The position numbers and the translations under genes are program-made. A DNA stretch of 6,020 nt, from contig JAKADF010000229.1 in assembly GCA_021820805.1 (NCBI GenBank), positions 1 to 6,020 on the forward strand, given 5' to 3'. Each line of letters starts with the position of its first letter. The stretch's first letter is position 1. The notes beneath the pieces were generated by a model. It was not told the DNA's origin, ran no database searches, and saw only the letters and a list, made by a program, of their open reading frames with translations. The stretch is from Bacillota bacterium (GTDB lineage: Bacteria; Bacillota; Bacilli; Alicyclobacillales; Alicyclobacillaceae). Below are positions 5,559 to 6,020 of this stretch, piece by piece.

Positions 5559-6020
5559 CTATCTGGCCAGCCATCCTCCATCTACTGCCAATATATGACC
5601 ATTTACATAGTCAGAAGCAGAAGATGCAAGAAACAGGGCGCATCCTTGTAAATCTGTGGTCCTGCCCCAACGTCCAGCCGGTATTCTATCGAGTATCGCC
5701 TTATTTCGTTCTGAATCTTCTCTCAGTGCCTGGGTATTATCTGTTTCAATATATCCTGGTGCAATTCCATTGACTTGCACACCATATACCGCCCACTCGT
5801 TTGCAAGTGCTTTTGTTAATTGCCCGATTCCGCCTTTACTTGCTGCATATCCAGGAACATTGATTCCCCCTTGAAATGTTAATACTGAAGCCGTAAAAAT
5901 AATCTTTCCGCTGCGTCTTAAAACCATTTCCTTACCAATCTCACGGCTCAATATAAACTGGGCGTTCAGGTTTATATCGAGCACATTATCCCAATATTCA
6001 TCTGGATGAATAGCCGCTGG
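5559..6020 (-). CDS. kduD: KduD-type short-chain dehydrogenase (2-deoxy-D-gluconate 3-dehydrogenase), N-terminal part cut off
   Basis: A cytoplasmic NAD(P)-dependent SDR enzyme. KduD interconverts 2-keto-3-deoxy-gluconate-type sugar acids late in pectin or uronate breakdown. The frame stays open to the right edge (visible start PAAIHPDEYWDNVLDINL), giving 153 residues; about 100 residues with the N-terminal cofactor-binding glycine motif lie outside. The GTG at 5984 lies inside this conserved sequence and is not the start. The catalytic tetrad is visible: Asn in DINL (visible residue 17), Ser45 in FTASV, Tyr58 and Lys62 in YAASK. Strong KduD hallmarks are FQGG, LTKALANEWA, NGIAPGYIETDNT, IPAGRWG, and the ending SDYVNGHILAVDGGWLAR. 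Closely related gluconate 5-dehydrogenases share much of this, so the substrate is a best guess. Partner genes such as kduI would be expected outside the window. It converges with bshB2 and is followed by a T-run terminator. Confidence 0.88.
   Translation of the reverse strand, partial: PAAIHPDEYWDNVLDINLNAQFILSREIGKEMVLRRSGKIIFTASVLTFQGGINVPGYAASKGGIGQLTKALANEWAVYGVQVNGIAPGYIETDNTQALREDSERNKAILDRIPAGRWGRTTDLQGCALFLASSASDYVNGHILAVDGGWLAR

Noticed and set aside
5465..5874. Plus-strand open frames opposite kduD
   Set aside because: They are antisense to strongly conserved KduD sequence and show no domain features of their own.

Overview
The window reads as chromosomal DNA of a low-to-moderate GC, endospore-former-like Firmicute (Bacilli; Bacillus or Alicyclobacillus relatives are likely, but the genus cannot be fixed by eye). 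The reasons are strong AGGAGG-type ribosome sites, a BshB2-type bacillithiol deacetylase, a YhfP-type oxidoreductase very close to the Bacillus family, and a membrane-anchored NodB-family deacetylase. It holds six protein genes, two of them cut by the window edges. I see no RNA genes, CRISPR arrays, insertion sequences or phage genes. No gap between genes exceeds about 170 bases.

Layout. (1) 1-813, plus strand: 3' part of a YhfP/AcuI-type NADPH-dependent quinone or acrylyl-CoA oxidoreductase. (2) 983-1744 and 1788-3056, plus strand, 43 bases apart: an unrecognised soluble coiled-coil protein, followed by a single-pass membrane protein. The latter joins an unrecognised cytoplasmic N-terminal region of about 160 residues to an outer NodB polysaccharide deacetylase domain with all its catalytic motifs. 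These two look like one transcription unit. (3) 3134-4597, minus strand: a 487-residue class V aminotransferase of the cysteine desulfurase type, convergent with the deacetylase gene across an inverted repeat. (4) 4754-5431, plus strand: bshB2, divergent from the aminotransferase gene. (5) 5559 to the right edge, minus strand: C-terminal part of a KduD-type short-chain dehydrogenase. A hairpin followed by a T-run, read on the minus strand, probably terminates its transcript.

How the genes may work together. The most unusual part is the coiled-coil/deacetylase pair. Its arrangement would suit a wall-modifying enzyme whose activity or position is set from inside the cell, with the coiled-coil protein as a possible partner; that is inference. 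The divergent desulfurase-like gene and bshB2 both point to sulfur or low-molecular-weight thiol metabolism, but a functional link rests on adjacency alone. The flanking oxidoreductase and KduD genes are ordinary metabolic genes with no visible tie to the centre.
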